Source: an uncultured Bacteroidaceae bacterium (GTDB lineage: Bacteria > Bacteroidota > Bacteroidia > Bacteroidales > Bacteroidaceae). From it: a stretch of 64,000 bases of DNA. A program made the translations under genes and the position numbers. The stretch covers positions 21,794 to 85,793 of the forward strand of contig CAKQRW010000005.1 in the NCBI GenBank assembly GCA_934271655.1. The letters are read 5' to 3'. The notes below the pieces were generated by a model. The model was not told the DNA's origin, made no database searches, and saw only the letters and a program-made list of their open reading frames with translations. Below are positions 18,633-27,288 of the stretch, in pieces (position 1 is the stretch's first letter; the number at the start of each line of letters is the position of its first letter).

Positions 18633-19256
18633 TTATGGCTCTTTGATAGCTTCCGCAAAAGTCCTGACGCTTTGTGCGTCTTTCATCGCAGGAGCCGTCT
18701 CAAACCGTGAGTTGATGTCTATGCCAGCTAAGCGTGGGTGGCTGAAAGCCTTCACCCTCTCTGCGTCCTCAGGGCCGATGCCTCCCGTCAGAATGAATGG
18801 TGTGTGTCCGTTGTATAGCTGAAGTATATTCCAGTCAAACTGCTGTCCGCTGCCTCCATAGCCGTGGCACTTGGTCTCGAAGAGAAGGTAGTCTGTCACA
18901 TCCTCGTATGTCTTGGCAATGGCCATGTCGGCTGGCGAGGATATGGCTATCATCTTTATGATGCGTGTGTCTGATGGTAGGAGTGTGCTTAGGGCGGCTA
19001 TCTCGCTGGGCGTCTCTTGCCCGTGCAACTGTATCATGTCGAGATGGAAAAGCTGCACCTTTTCAAGAATGTAGTCGCTTGTGGCGTTGACAAACACGCC
19101 CACGCGCTTGCTCCGCTCTGGCAGATAGGCCGGGACGTCGCTGACGTAGCGTGACGAGCGTGGATAGAAGATGAATCCCATCCAGTCGACAGCTGCTATC
19201 TCGTCGATGGCCTTGATGTTGCCAGCGTTTCTCATGCCGCATACTTTCAATATCAT
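18633..19256 (-). CDS. trpF: Phosphoribosylanthranilate isomerase
   Basis: Third step of the Trp branch: isomerises N-(5-phosphoribosyl)anthranilate to CdRP. The 207 residues starting MILKVCGMR (19256) fit the family; the Cys of VCGM is the catalytic base, and the general-acid Asp lies near residue 130. C-terminal GGIGPED and GIDINSRFE give the phosphate-binding loops. The reading frame is open much further upstream, but ATG 19256 overlaps the trpC stop as ATGA (19253-19256), a typical translationally coupled start. This settles the start. Confidence 0.95.
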   Translation of the reverse strand: MILKVCGMRNAGNIKAIDEIAAVDWMGFIFYPRSSRYVSDVPAYLPERSKRVGVFVNATSDYILEKVQLFHLDMIQLHGQETPSEIAALSTLLPSDTRIIKMIAISSPADMAIAKTYEDVTDYLLFETKCHGYGGSGQQFDWNILQLYNGHTPFILTGGIGPEDAERVKAFSHPRLAGIDINSRFETAPAMKDAQSVRTFAEAIKEP

Positions 19257-20050
19257 CGTTCCACCTCCTTTACAAACTGGCGAAGCGCCTCTCCTGGGTC
19301 GGGGCACTTCATGAAGGTCTCGCCGATAAGGAAGCCCCTGTAGCCAGCTTGCCGCAGTTCCCTGACTGTGGCAGGGCTTGAGATGCCGCTTTCGCTTACG
19401 AGCAGGTAGTCTTTTGGCAGCAGTTCGGCCAGCGAATAGGATGTCTGCACATCGGTGTGGAACGTGCCGAGGTGGCGGTTGTTCACTCCCACCATGTCGA
19501 TGCAGTCGCACACATGGTCGATTTCGCTTTCTGAATGCACTTCCAGCAGAGTCTCCAGTTCCAGTTCGTGGGCCTTGCGTGCCAGCTGCTTGCATTCGTC
19601 GCAAGAGAGGTCGGCGGCAATGAGCAGCACGGCGTCGGCTCCGATGGCGCGGGCATGGTAGAGCTGGTATTCATCGACGATAAAGTCTTTGCGCAGTATG
19701 GGGCATTTCACCATAGGGCGCGCTGTCGTGACAAAATCAGGCTTGCCTCCGAAATATTTCTCGTCGGTGAGTATTGATATGGCTGAGGCTCCACTTTGGC
19801 TGTAAGCTTCAGGTATGATGTCCGGCCTGCCTTCCTCCTTGATCCATCCTTTAGATGGGCTCTTGCGCTTGAACTCGGCTATGATGCCCGACTGACTGGC
19901 TGCAAGACTTGCTTTCATGGAGCGTGTGGCCGAGGCGCCATTGCTGATGAGTTCTTCCACCTGGCGGTAGAGTGTGGCTGGCGGGAGCTGTTGCTTCTGC
20001 TGCTCAACCTCTATGCGCTTGTATGCTACTATTTCTTCGAGTATGTCCAT
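19253..20050 (-). CDS. trpC: Indole-3-glycerol phosphate synthase
   Basis: Converts CdRP to indole-3-glycerol phosphate. The 265 residues show the family signatures: IIAEFKRKSPSKGWI (substrate-binding Lys, near residue 54), LRKDFIVDEYQLY (near 115), GVNNRHLGTFHTD (near 184) and SESGISSPATV near 216. It stands alone and is not fused to trpF, unlike in E. coli, and overlaps trpF by 4 bases. It lies 136 bases downstream of trpD. I see nothing structured in that gap. Confidence 0.96.
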   Translation of the reverse strand: MDILEEIVAYKRIEVEQQKQQLPPATLYRQVEELISNGASATRSMKASLAASQSGIIAEFKRKSPSKGWIKEEGRPDIIPEAYSQSGASAISILTDEKYFGGKPDFVTTARPMVKCPILRKDFIVDEYQLYHARAIGADAVLLIAADLSCDECKQLARKAHELELETLLEVHSESEIDHVCDCIDMVGVNNRHLGTFHTDVQTSYSLAELLPKDYLLVSESGISSPATVRELRQAGYRGFLIGETFMKCPDPGEALRQFVKEVER

Positions 20051-20186
20051 TGTGCTGTGCGTGTGTTTGTTGTGATGTCTCTTCTGAAGAGTTTATTTAA
20101 TCATACGGCACTTGGCTGTGCCCCCATCTGCGTGTGCCTTAGGGCTGGCTGCAAGAGAGTGCCGCTGCTGAAAGAGACGGCCAAGA

Positions 20187-21182
20187 CTATGAGTTTATCT
20201 CTACAAACTTTTTGAATGCCTCAAGCGCCTTGCCGCTATCGAGCGACTCACGCGCCATGGCAATGGTGTCAGACATAGGTATGCTTGGAGTGACGATGCT
20301 CATGCCGCAAGCGGCATTGGCTATCACCACATTCTTCTGCGCCTCGGTAGATGTGCCGTCGAGCACACTGTCGAATATCTTTGCCGCGCTTTCCTGTGTG
20401 TCGCCTCCGTAGATGTCACTCTGTTTCACGTAGGAGAGTCCAAGGTCAACAGGCGTGAGCACTTTCTCGAAATAGTTGGTGCATACCTTGAATCCGCTTG
20501 TGAGAGATATCTCGTCGTAGCCATCGTGTGAGGTGACGACTCCGAAATTGTTGCCTATGCGCTGGAGAGCGTTGGTGTAGAGGCGTAGCTGCGCCTGGTT
20601 GGCTGTGCCGAGGAGCGAGTTCTTGGGTGTGCATGGATTGACGAGAGGGCCAAGGAGATTGAAGCATGTAGGTGTGGCCAGCGCCTTGCGCACAGGGCCT
20701 ACAAACTTCATTCCGTAGGCAAAGAGTGGGGCGTGGAAGTAGCAGATGCCGGCTGTGTCGAGCGATCGCTTCAGCTGGTCGATGTTGTCTGTGAACTTCA
20801 CGCCGTGTGCCTGCAGCACATTGCTGGCTCCGCTGACAGAAGAGCTGCCGCCGTTGCCATGTTTAGTTACCTTGTATCCTGCTCCTGCCATGACGAAGGC
20901 CGCGCATGTGCTGATGTTGAAGGTGTTCTTGCCGTCGCCTCCTGTGCCCACGATGTCGATGGTGTTGTATTCGCTGAAGTCGAGTCGCTTGCCAGTCTCC
21001 AGCAGTCCCTGGCGGAAACCGAGGAGCTCGTCCACGGTCACACCTTTCATCTGCAGCCCCATGAGCAGGGCAGCTATCTCGCACTGGTTGTATTTCTCCT
21101 CAACGATGTTGAGCATTATGCTGTGTGTCTCTTCCTGGGTGAGGTCCTCGCCCTCGGTCAGTTTGATGAGATATTGTTTCAT
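20187..21182 (-). CDS. trpD: Anthranilate phosphoribosyltransferase
   Basis: Transfers phosphoribose from PRPP to anthranilate. It is a free-standing 331-residue protein with the PRPP-binding GTGGDGKNTFNIS motif (near residue 80), KHGNGGSSS (near 107) and NLLGPLVNP (near 175). It is not fused to trpG, as it is in enterics. It follows trpG by 114 bases in the operon. Confidence 0.96.
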   Translation of the reverse strand: MKQYLIKLTEGEDLTQEETHSIMLNIVEEKYNQCEIAALLMGLQMKGVTVDELLGFRQGLLETGKRLDFSEYNTIDIVGTGGDGKNTFNISTCAAFVMAGAGYKVTKHGNGGSSSVSGASNVLQAHGVKFTDNIDQLKRSLDTAGICYFHAPLFAYGMKFVGPVRKALATPTCFNLLGPLVNPCTPKNSLLGTANQAQLRLYTNALQRIGNNFGVVTSHDGYDEISLTSGFKVCTNYFEKVLTPVDLGLSYVKQSDIYGGDTQESAAKIFDSVLDGTSTEAQKNVVIANAACGMSIVTPSIPMSDTIAMARESLDSGKALEAFKKFVEINS

Positions 21183-21296
21183 TGTTTTGTGTCCTGTTTT
21201 TATGTGTCTTGTATGTATGTGCTCTTGACGGGTCCTGCCTGATTGCTCACGGCTGCCATTGGAAATGTCGGAGCTTGTAGGCAGGGTATATGCTTG

Positions 21297-21860
21297 TCAA
21301 TGCTTGAGCCAGTTGCTCAGTATGGTCTTGCCATCTGGTGTGAGCACGCTTTCCGGATGGTATTGTATGCCTCGTATGTCATATTCCTTATGACGGAGCG
21401 ACATGATGTAGCCTTCGTCCGACACGCTTGTCACCTCAAGGCAGTCGGGCAGGCCGTTGTTGTCGACTATCCATGAGTGGTAGCGTCCCACATCGAATGT
21501 CTCTGGCAAACCTTCGAAGAGGTAGTCCTTGGCTGTCAGGTGCACAGGCGTGGCCACTCCGTGGTACACTTGGCCTATGTTGGTCAGCGTCCCTCCGAAA
21601 TGTTCCCCGATGGCCTGATGCCCCAGACACACTCCGAGTATGGGCTTCTTGCCTGCGTATGAGTCGATGACATCGAGCAGTAGGCCGGCTTCGCTTGGCA
21701 CGCCAGGTCCAGGCGACAGGATGATCTTGTCAAAAGCCTCCAGCTGGCTCATTTCGAAGGCGTCGTTGCGGTATACTGTGACCTCTGCACCGAGAGCTTT
21801 CACAAGGTGGCTCAGGTTGTATGTGAAGGAGTCGTAGTTGTCAATAATAACAATTTTCAT
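21297..21860 (-). CDS. trpG: Anthranilate synthase component II (glutamine amidotransferase)
   Basis: Supplies ammonia from glutamine to TrpE. The 187-residue class I amidotransferase starts at MKIVIIDNYDSF (21860); an in-frame ATG at 21872 would add four residues with no family support. The catalytic Cys is in GVCLGHQAIGE (near residue 79), and the His-x-Glu pair is in YHPESVLTPDG (near 167). It begins 41 bases after trpE. A dual role in folate synthesis (PabA) is possible, but operon context favours Trp. Confidence 0.95.
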   Translation of the reverse strand: MKIVIIDNYDSFTYNLSHLVKALGAEVTVYRNDAFEMSQLEAFDKIILSPGPGVPSEAGLLLDVIDSYAGKKPILGVCLGHQAIGEHFGGTLTNIGQVYHGVATPVHLTAKDYLFEGLPETFDVGRYHSWIVDNNGLPDCLEVTSVSDEGYIMSLRHKEYDIRGIQYHPESVLTPDGKTILSNWLKH

Positions 21861-21901
21861 AGTGTTAACCACATGTATGTCAATGATAAAAAACTCTTAA
21901 C

Positions 21902-23296
21902 TTAAATCTCAGATGCAATGGCTATGGCTTTGCGGAGAGCGCCAAGCTTGTTGTTGACCTCCTGCAGTTCATACTCTACGTCGCTCTTGGCCACGATGCC
22001 GCCTCCTGCCTGGAACCACAGTTCGTTGTTGCGGCTCACGAAGGTGCGTATGGTAATGGCCTGGTTGATGTTGCCGTAGAAGCCTATGCTTCCCACGCAG
22101 CCTCCGTAAGCACCTCTGTTGTGTGGCTCATACTCTGAGATGAGTTGCATGGCCCTTACCTTGGGAGCGCCTGACAGCGTGCCAGCAGGGAAGGTGTCGA
22201 TGAAAGCCCTGATAGGATTGGCACCCTTGTCTAATGTGCCGCTCACGCGCGACACGAGATGTATGACGTGGCTGTAGAACTGCATGTCCTTGTACGATTC
22301 CACATGCACATCGTGGCAGTTGCGCGACAGGTCGTTGCGTGCCAGGTCCACCAGCATCACGTGCTCCGCATTCTCCTTTGGGTCATTCTTGAGGTAGAGA
22401 GCGTTCTTGCGGTCCTGCTCCTCGTCGCCTGTGCGCTTAGTAGTGCCGGCTATAGGGTCGATATAAGCCTTGCCGTTCTCGATGTGGCAATGTGTCTCCG
22501 GACTTGAGCCGAAGATGCGGAAGCCTCCAAAATCGAGGTAGAAGAGGTATGGCGATGGGTTGATGCTGCGCAGGGCGCGGTAGAGCTTGAAGTCGTCGCC
22601 CTCATACTTCTGCTTGAACCTCCGTGATAGCACTATCTGGAACACGTCGCCTCGCAGGCAATGCTTGATGCCCTTGCGTATGTTCTCGCGATGCTCATCG
22701 TCGGTGAGTGTCGAGGTGCATTCTCCTGTAGGTCTGAAGCTGTATGTCTGGTACGGACGGTTGTTGACATCGTGCTCCAGCTTGTCAAGGTCATCTTTCT
22801 CGCCATCTTGCAGCAGCTCTATCAGAGTCAGACTGTTGTTGAAATGGTCGAAGACGATATAGTCTTTATACAAGATATACTGCAAGTCGGGCGCGTCGTT
22901 CTGCTGCTGCGTCTCGTCCTTCACGTTGATGTTCTCGAAATAGCGCACGGCGTTGAATGTGGTGTAGCCGAAGAGTGAGCACAGACCCTTCTTGTCGCCC
23001 TCGATGCAGAACTGCGCAAGAAAGTCTGTTATCAGTTGGGCCGTGTCATACTCCTTGGTGATGGGACACCTTGTCTCTGTGCCGTCGGGATAGCGCGACA
23101 CGCCCATGCCGTGCTCCACCGACACGCTGGCTATGGGATGCACGCAGATGAACGAGCGGCTGTTCTTGTTGTCGTGATAGTCCGAACACTCCATCAGCGC
23201 GCTTTGCGGATAGGCGTCTCTCACCCTCAGATACACGTTCACGGGCGTGCTGAGGTCGCCAAGCACTTTTTTCGATGCTGTATGATAGTTGTACAT
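21902..23296 (-). CDS. trpE: Anthranilate synthase component I
   Basis: Makes anthranilate from chorismate and ammonia. The 464 residues have the chorismate-binding C-terminal domain with IAGTTKRTGDEEQD (near 277), LVDLARNDLSR (near 313), GTLSGAPKVRAM (near 370) and QAGGGIVAKSD (near 430). The N-terminal region has a LMECSD segment (near 35) of the kind that binds feedback-inhibiting Trp (LLES in E. coli). It lies 69 bases after trpB and 41 before trpG. Confidence 0.95.
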   Translation of the reverse strand: MYNYHTASKKVLGDLSTPVNVYLRVRDAYPQSALMECSDYHDNKNSRSFICVHPIASVSVEHGMGVSRYPDGTETRCPITKEYDTAQLITDFLAQFCIEGDKKGLCSLFGYTTFNAVRYFENINVKDETQQQNDAPDLQYILYKDYIVFDHFNNSLTLIELLQDGEKDDLDKLEHDVNNRPYQTYSFRPTGECTSTLTDDEHRENIRKGIKHCLRGDVFQIVLSRRFKQKYEGDDFKLYRALRSINPSPYLFYLDFGGFRIFGSSPETHCHIENGKAYIDPIAGTTKRTGDEEQDRKNALYLKNDPKENAEHVMLVDLARNDLSRNCHDVHVESYKDMQFYSHVIHLVSRVSGTLDKGANPIRAFIDTFPAGTLSGAPKVRAMQLISEYEPHNRGAYGGCVGSIGFYGNINQAITIRTFVSRNNELWFQAGGGIVAKSDVEYELQEVNNKLGALRKAIAIASEI

Positions 23297-23365
23297 GTTT
23301 TCTAATTGTGTGAAGTGGTGATTGTCTTGTTGTAGCTGTAAGTGGCTTCTGCGTAGCTATGATGC

Positions 23366-24565
23366 TCAATAGCAGTCTATTTCATCCTTGTGGCTGAGGT
23401 AAGTGTCGAGGTCTTTGTCGCCTCGTCCGCTCACGGTGAGCACCACCACGGAGTCTTTGCTGAACTGCTGCTTCACCTTGGGCAGGAGAGCCAGCGCATG
23501 TGCGCTTTCCAGCGCAGGTATGATGCCCTCCATGCGTGTGAGCTCGAAGGCTGCGCGGAGAGCCTCATCATCATTGGCGGCCAGCACCTGCGCGCGCCCT
23601 GTGTCGTAGAGATTGCAATGTATAGGTCCTGTGCCTGGATAGTCGAGTCCGGCTGAAATGGAGTAAGGTTCGATGATTTGTCCGTCCTCAGTCTGCATGA
23701 GCTTGATGCGGCTGCCGTGCAGTATGCCCACGGTGCCGGCCTGTAGGCTTGCCGCTGTCTGTCCGGTCTCTATGCCCAGTCCGCCAGCCTCGCCGAGAAT
23801 GATCTTCACTCTCTCGTCATCTATATAGTGATATATTGTTCCGGCCGCGTTGGAGCCTCCTCCCACACATGCCATGAGGAAGTCTGGATAGTCCCTTCCG
23901 ATCTTTTCCTCAAGCTGCCATTTGATTTCCTCTGATATGACCGACTGCAGGCGCGCTACCATGTCGGGGTATGGGTGAGGACCCACGGTCGATCCGATGA
24001 TGTAGAATGTGTCCTCTGGGTGGCAGCACCAGTCGCGTATGGCCTCGTTGGTGGCATCCTTCAGCGTCTTGTTGCCACTCTCTACAGGCACCACAGTAGC
24101 TCCGAGCATCTTCATCCTCTCCACATTGACGTGCTGTCGCTTCACGTCGAGCGCGCCTTGGTAGACCACACACGGCATGTCCATCAGCGCGCATGCTGTG
24201 GCTGTGGCCACCCCGTGCTGTCCGGCTCCAGTCTCGGCTATGATGCGCTTCTTGCCCATCTTCTTTGCCACGAGTATCTGGCCTATGGCGTTGTTGATTT
24301 TGTGCGCTCCCGTGTGGTTCAGGTCCTCTCGCTTCAGGTATAGCTGGCAACCGTATTTCTCACTCATGCGCTTGGCAAAGTAGAGTGGTGATGGACGGCC
24401 CACATAGTCCTTTAGCAGCGCATGATACTCGTCCTTGAACTCTTGGCTTTCTATGATGGGCAGATAAGCCTTCTTCAGGTCTTCTACAGTCTTGTAGAGG
24501 ATTTCTGGGATGTAGGCTCCTCCGAACTGTCCGTAGAAGCCGTTCTCGTCGATTTGGTATGTCAT
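23366..24565 (-). CDS. trpB: Tryptophan synthase beta subunit
   Basis: PLP enzyme that joins indole and serine to make tryptophan. The 399 residues have normal length. The PLP Lys is in HTGAHKINNA (near residue 84), and the phosphate loop is GGGSNAAG (near 227). It is the first structural gene of the operon (order B-E-G-D-C-F-A) and follows a leader with an apparent Trp attenuator 180-340 bases upstream. Confidence 0.97.
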   Translation of the reverse strand: MTYQIDENGFYGQFGGAYIPEILYKTVEDLKKAYLPIIESQEFKDEYHALLKDYVGRPSPLYFAKRMSEKYGCQLYLKREDLNHTGAHKINNAIGQILVAKKMGKKRIIAETGAGQHGVATATACALMDMPCVVYQGALDVKRQHVNVERMKMLGATVVPVESGNKTLKDATNEAIRDWCCHPEDTFYIIGSTVGPHPYPDMVARLQSVISEEIKWQLEEKIGRDYPDFLMACVGGGSNAAGTIYHYIDDERVKIILGEAGGLGIETGQTAASLQAGTVGILHGSRIKLMQTEDGQIIEPYSISAGLDYPGTGPIHCNLYDTGRAQVLAANDDEALRAAFELTRMEGIIPALESAHALALLPKVKQQFSKDSVVVLTVSGRGDKDLDTYLSHKDEIDCY

Positions 24566-24746
24566 ATTGTTTATTTGTGTGTTTTGTATTGTGAGTTATT
24601 CTGTTTTTGCAATCTGCTTTTGTGTAATAAATTGCTTTGTGTCGTCATCTGCTTTCTGTTGCAAGTGACTCTTTTCGCGTATTGCACGGAAGCTCTTGTC
24701 GGTGATGCCGTGTGTGCGCCTTCGACACTCATGGCAGTCATGTCTG

Positions 24747-24788
24747 GCAAAAAGAAAAGGAGCCTATCGCAAGTACGACAGGCTCCTT
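24747..24788 (-). terminator. Attenuator (leader terminator) of the trp operon
   Basis: On the minus strand, a 13-bp stem AAGGAGCCTGTCG / CGATAGGCTCCTT (24757-24788, one G-U pair) with loop TACTTG, then TTCTTTTT (24749-24756). It lies between the leader peptide gene and trpB. The loop and 3' arm (24766-24774) can instead pair over 9 bases with 24843-24851, inside the end of the leader-peptide ORF, which would prevent the terminator. Confidence 0.8.
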
Positions 24789-24838
24789 ATAGCTTTGTGT
24801 GTATATGTGTGTGACATGTTCACGTATGGCTACAGCTC

Positions 24839-24904
24839 TTAGACTTGCGATGTTTTGTATCTCAAGCTGTGCCAACGCCAATATGTATTGCTGTTATGTC
24901 TCAT
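24839..24904 (-). CDS. trpL: trp operon leader peptide with two Trp codons
   Basis: A 21-codon ORF, MRHNSNTYWRWHSLRYKTSQ plus Val, with Trp codons at 24878-24880 and 24872-24874 (reading TGG CGT TGG). It begins about 40 nt after a consensus promoter and ends about 50 nt before the attenuator hairpin. Two competing structures are visible: a stem joining 24865-24874 (over the second Trp codon) with 24827-24837, and a 9-bp pairing of 24843-24851 with the terminator loop and arm. A ribosome stalled at the Trp codons would leave the second free to form and block termination; a ribosome at the stop codon would cover it. This is classical ribosome-mediated attenuation inferred from sequence alone. 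Confidence 0.75.
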   Translation of the reverse strand: MRHNSNTYWRWHSLRYKTSQV

Positions 24905-24950
24905 TGTTGTTCTTGTTTTTGATGTTTTGCTGTTATTGTGATAACGCTTG

Positions 24951-24986
24951 CAAAGTAACGCATTTTGTTTTATATTGCCAAACAAA
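24951..24986 (-). promoter_or_regulatory. trp operon promoter
   Basis: On the minus strand TTTG occurs at 24983-24986 and again at 24979-24982, with a 20-base spacer from the latter to TTACTTTG (24951-24958), one mismatch from TAnnTTTG. The start should be near 24944, about 40 nt before the leader peptide. Confidence 0.65.
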
Positions 24987-25147
24987 TTGCGACAAAAATT
25001 CAATGTGAGGTAGAAAAAAGTCATTTAGATGAAGGAAAATGGTGAAAAAGAGCGCTTGTTTGGCACAAAAAGATTATCTTTGTATTGCAAAACAACTTTA
25101 GCGATAACACTATACAGATTTAACTATAACACTATACAGACGGTAAT

Positions 25148-26299
25148 ATGGATACATTATATAAATTGCAGTTGGCGTGCTTTGTATTTATGCTGATGAA
25201 CGCGCTCATATTAGGTTTGACGCGTCTTCATGTGAGATGGATAAACAGGAAGTATGAGGAGTCTCGGTGGGTGATGCTTGTGTCTATGCTTCTGATGGCT
25301 GCGCAGTATTTCTTTCAGATGCACTACGGCATCCGCGCCTCGGGCGACGATGCGGGTGCTGTGTTCAACATTCTTTTCTACGCTCCGTGTTTTGTCTTGT
25401 ATGCCGTGGGAGTATATAATATTGTGGCAATAAAGAGGCGCACGCTCAGGTTTGTCTCGGGCAACATCATCTTGTATGTGCTGAATCTTGCTGTATTCGC
25501 GTTTGCCAGCAGGCAGGGTGGAGGAATGCACATAGGCATGTGGATATATGTGATGATAGCGCTCTTCTTCATGAGCGTGCTCCATTCCATATCCATAGTC
25601 TTGCGTGAGATGCATAAGCGCAAGCGGATTCTGGAAAGCGAGACCGCAATGGACCTTGTGCCTTATGTGCGCTACTCTCGTTCGAGCATCACTGTGCTTT
25701 TCATGTCAGCCTTTGTGGTGCCATTTGCCATATTGTCCTCCAAGGCGCTGATTGTTGTCGGCCCTCTGTTGCTGTTTGCCGTGCTTTTCTTTGTCGTGAC
25801 ATTCATCTCGCTTGGCTACAACTGGACTCCGGCTGAGGCTCTTGTGGAGCAGGATGAGCAGGATGGCCAAGCTGCTGCTGATGACCCTGGTGAGCAGGGT
25901 GTGGAGAAGCAGGCTTCGGTGGAAGAGAGGCCATGCAGGGAGGCATCGCTTTCGGCTGAGCGCATGAAGGAAATAGAGGCGCGCGTCGGCGAATGGTGCG
26001 AGCACGGCGGGTTTAAGGACAGCGATGTCAACATGCAGTCGCTGTCCAATACGCTGAAAGTGCCTAAGAGTCATCTGTCAATATATTTTGAGGAGGGACT
26101 GCATTGCACGTTCAGGGTATGGCTGAGCGATATGCGCTTCAAGGCTGCGCAAGACATGATGATAGAAAATCCAGGCTACAGCAACGACATAATCTCGGCA
26201 GAATGCGGGTTCTCCTCGCGCTCTTACCTCTACCGCGTTTTCAAGGAGAGGGTGGGAATGACTCCTACGGAATGGAGAGCCAGACAGGAAAAATCATAG
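25148..26299 (+). CDS. Membrane-anchored AraC-family regulator
   Basis: A 383-residue protein. The N-terminal half (about 1-235) has six or seven hydrophobic segments, e.g. near residues 5-25, 47-60, 75-95, 105-120, 130-150, 185-205 and 210-225. A charged Glu/Gln-rich linker (about 235-275) joins it to a C-terminal AraC HTH domain (about 290-383) with QSLSNTLKVPKSHLSIYFEE (first helix-turn-helix) and IISAECGFSSRSYLYRVFKE (second). It presumably senses a signal at the membrane and regulates transcription; the ligand and targets are unknown. A TATCTTTG -7 box is at 25075-25082 with no good -33 element. It is divergent from the trp leader, but nothing shows that it controls trp. Confidence 0.88.
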   Translation: MDTLYKLQLACFVFMLMNALILGLTRLHVRWINRKYEESRWVMLVSMLLMAAQYFFQMHYGIRASGDDAGAVFNILFYAPCFVLYAVGVYNIVAIKRRTLRFVSGNIILYVLNLAVFAFASRQGGGMHIGMWIYVMIALFFMSVLHSISIVLREMHKRKRILESETAMDLVPYVRYSRSSITVLFMSAFVVPFAILSSKALIVVGPLLLFAVLFFVVTFISLGYNWTPAEALVEQDEQDGQAAADDPGEQGVEKQASVEERPCREASLSAERMKEIEARVGEWCEHGGFKDSDVNMQSLSNTLKVPKSHLSIYFEEGLHCTFRVWLSDMRFKAAQDMMIENPGYSNDIISAECGFSSRSYLYRVFKERVGMTPTEWRARQEKS

Positions 26300-26310
26300 G
26301 AAATACGCCT

Positions 26311-26348
26311 GTTCAGGTGTCTACTTCTGCTGAAGTGGACACCTGAAC
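26311..26348 (+). terminator. Hairpin after the AraC gene
   Basis: Arms GTTCAGGTGTCTACTTC and GAAGTGGACACCTGAAC (one mismatch in 17 pairs) around a 4-base loop, starting 11 bases after the stop. The T-run that follows is short (CTTTTAAG). Confidence 0.65.
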
Positions 26349-26536
26349 GCTTTTAAGTGGACACATTTGTTGGGGAAGTGGACATTTTGTTTCATGGAAA
26401 AGGGATAACTTTGTGGTGTGAAAAGAAAAAGCGGACGGGCTGCCTCAGACGCATGAGTGCCTGTGGCAGGAAGGCCGCTTGAGCGATGAAATAGGCATGG
26501 AAATCGTTTATGTGAACTATATAATATGACATTTAT

Positions 26537-26800
26537 ATGAAACACTATGAAATTCCAATTATCTCCCACGAGAGCATCATCTTGATGATAGTGCTGTTTG
26601 TAGTAGTCGCCAGCGTAGTCATAGTGCGAGCTATGATATCCGACTATGGAAGGCGGTTGATGGGGCATGCGGGCCAGCGTATAACTCTCCTTGACTTCAT
26701 CAGGCGCGAGTGCTTTTACATCTTTCTGTATGTCTGCTTCCTGTTTGCTGTGGGGCATGGGACGTGGATTTGTCTTCACCTTGGAGAAATCGCAGGATGA
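26537..26800 (+). CDS. Small two-helix membrane protein, unknown function
   Basis: An 87-residue ORF with two clear hydrophobic helices (about 14-33, IILMIVLFVVVASVVIVRAM; and about 61-80, YIFLYVCFLFAVGHG region) separated by a basic loop (DYGRRLMGHAGQR). That pattern, with positive charges between the helices, suggests a real inner-membrane protein. A TAACTTTG box lies at 26406-26413, but the nearest TTTG is only 16 bases upstream of it. No family recognised. Confidence 0.45.
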   Translation: MKHYEIPIISHESIILMIVLFVVVASVVIVRAMISDYGRRLMGHAGQRITLLDFIRRECFYIFLYVCFLFAVGHGTWICLHLGEIAG

Positions 26801-26849
26801 GGATATGGAGAGATGAGTGGCTATAAGATGGCCGTGCTTAGGCCTTCTG

Positions 26850-27004
26850 GATTCCTTCGGGATGTAGCCCTGCAAATTTGTGGTGATTCCTTTGGGATGT
26901 AATCCCTGCGGATTTAAGATTCCTTTGGGATGTAATCCCTGCGGATTTAAGATTCCTTCGGGATGTAGCCTGACGAATTTGAGATTCCTTCGGGATGTAG
27001 CCAA
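26850..27004 (+). repeat. Five 32-35-base tandem repeats
   Basis: Copies start at 26850, 26885, 26918, 26951 and 26983, each containing GATTCCTTCGGGATGTAGCC or the variant with TTTGGGATGTAATCC. The usual period of 33 keeps a minus-strand frame open and would encode repeated HPEGI / HPKGI / IPKES units, but no gene is supported there. The rest of the 488-base spacer 26801-27288 shows only an imperfect G/C hairpin (27055-27090) that might end the minus-strand gene beyond. Confidence 0.8.
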
Positions 27005-27288
27005 AAGCACTTGGGAAAGTTATATTTTAATCGATTTATTTTTTTGTGATTAGTAAAAGGGGAGCCTGCTGTGAAGCAAGTTCCCCCTTTGTATGTGCCT
27101 TCAGTCTCTGCTGGTGGTACGCGCATTATACCGGATGCGGCCATGACAGCAGGATATGGCTGATATGTGATTTCGGATTAAGTAGCTGCCCCATCCTTTG
27201 TTGTGGGCAGGCAAGCCGTAGCTTTGTGGAAAAGGTGTGGCACAGACTTTGGTGCCTGATGGCCATGGTCCTGATGTGCTAAAGACAA

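Noticed and set aside
26321..27010. Minus-strand ORF of 229 codons across the 33-base repeats
   Set aside because: Low-complexity repeat product, no independent start or conserved domain visible; kept as a finding about the repeat only.
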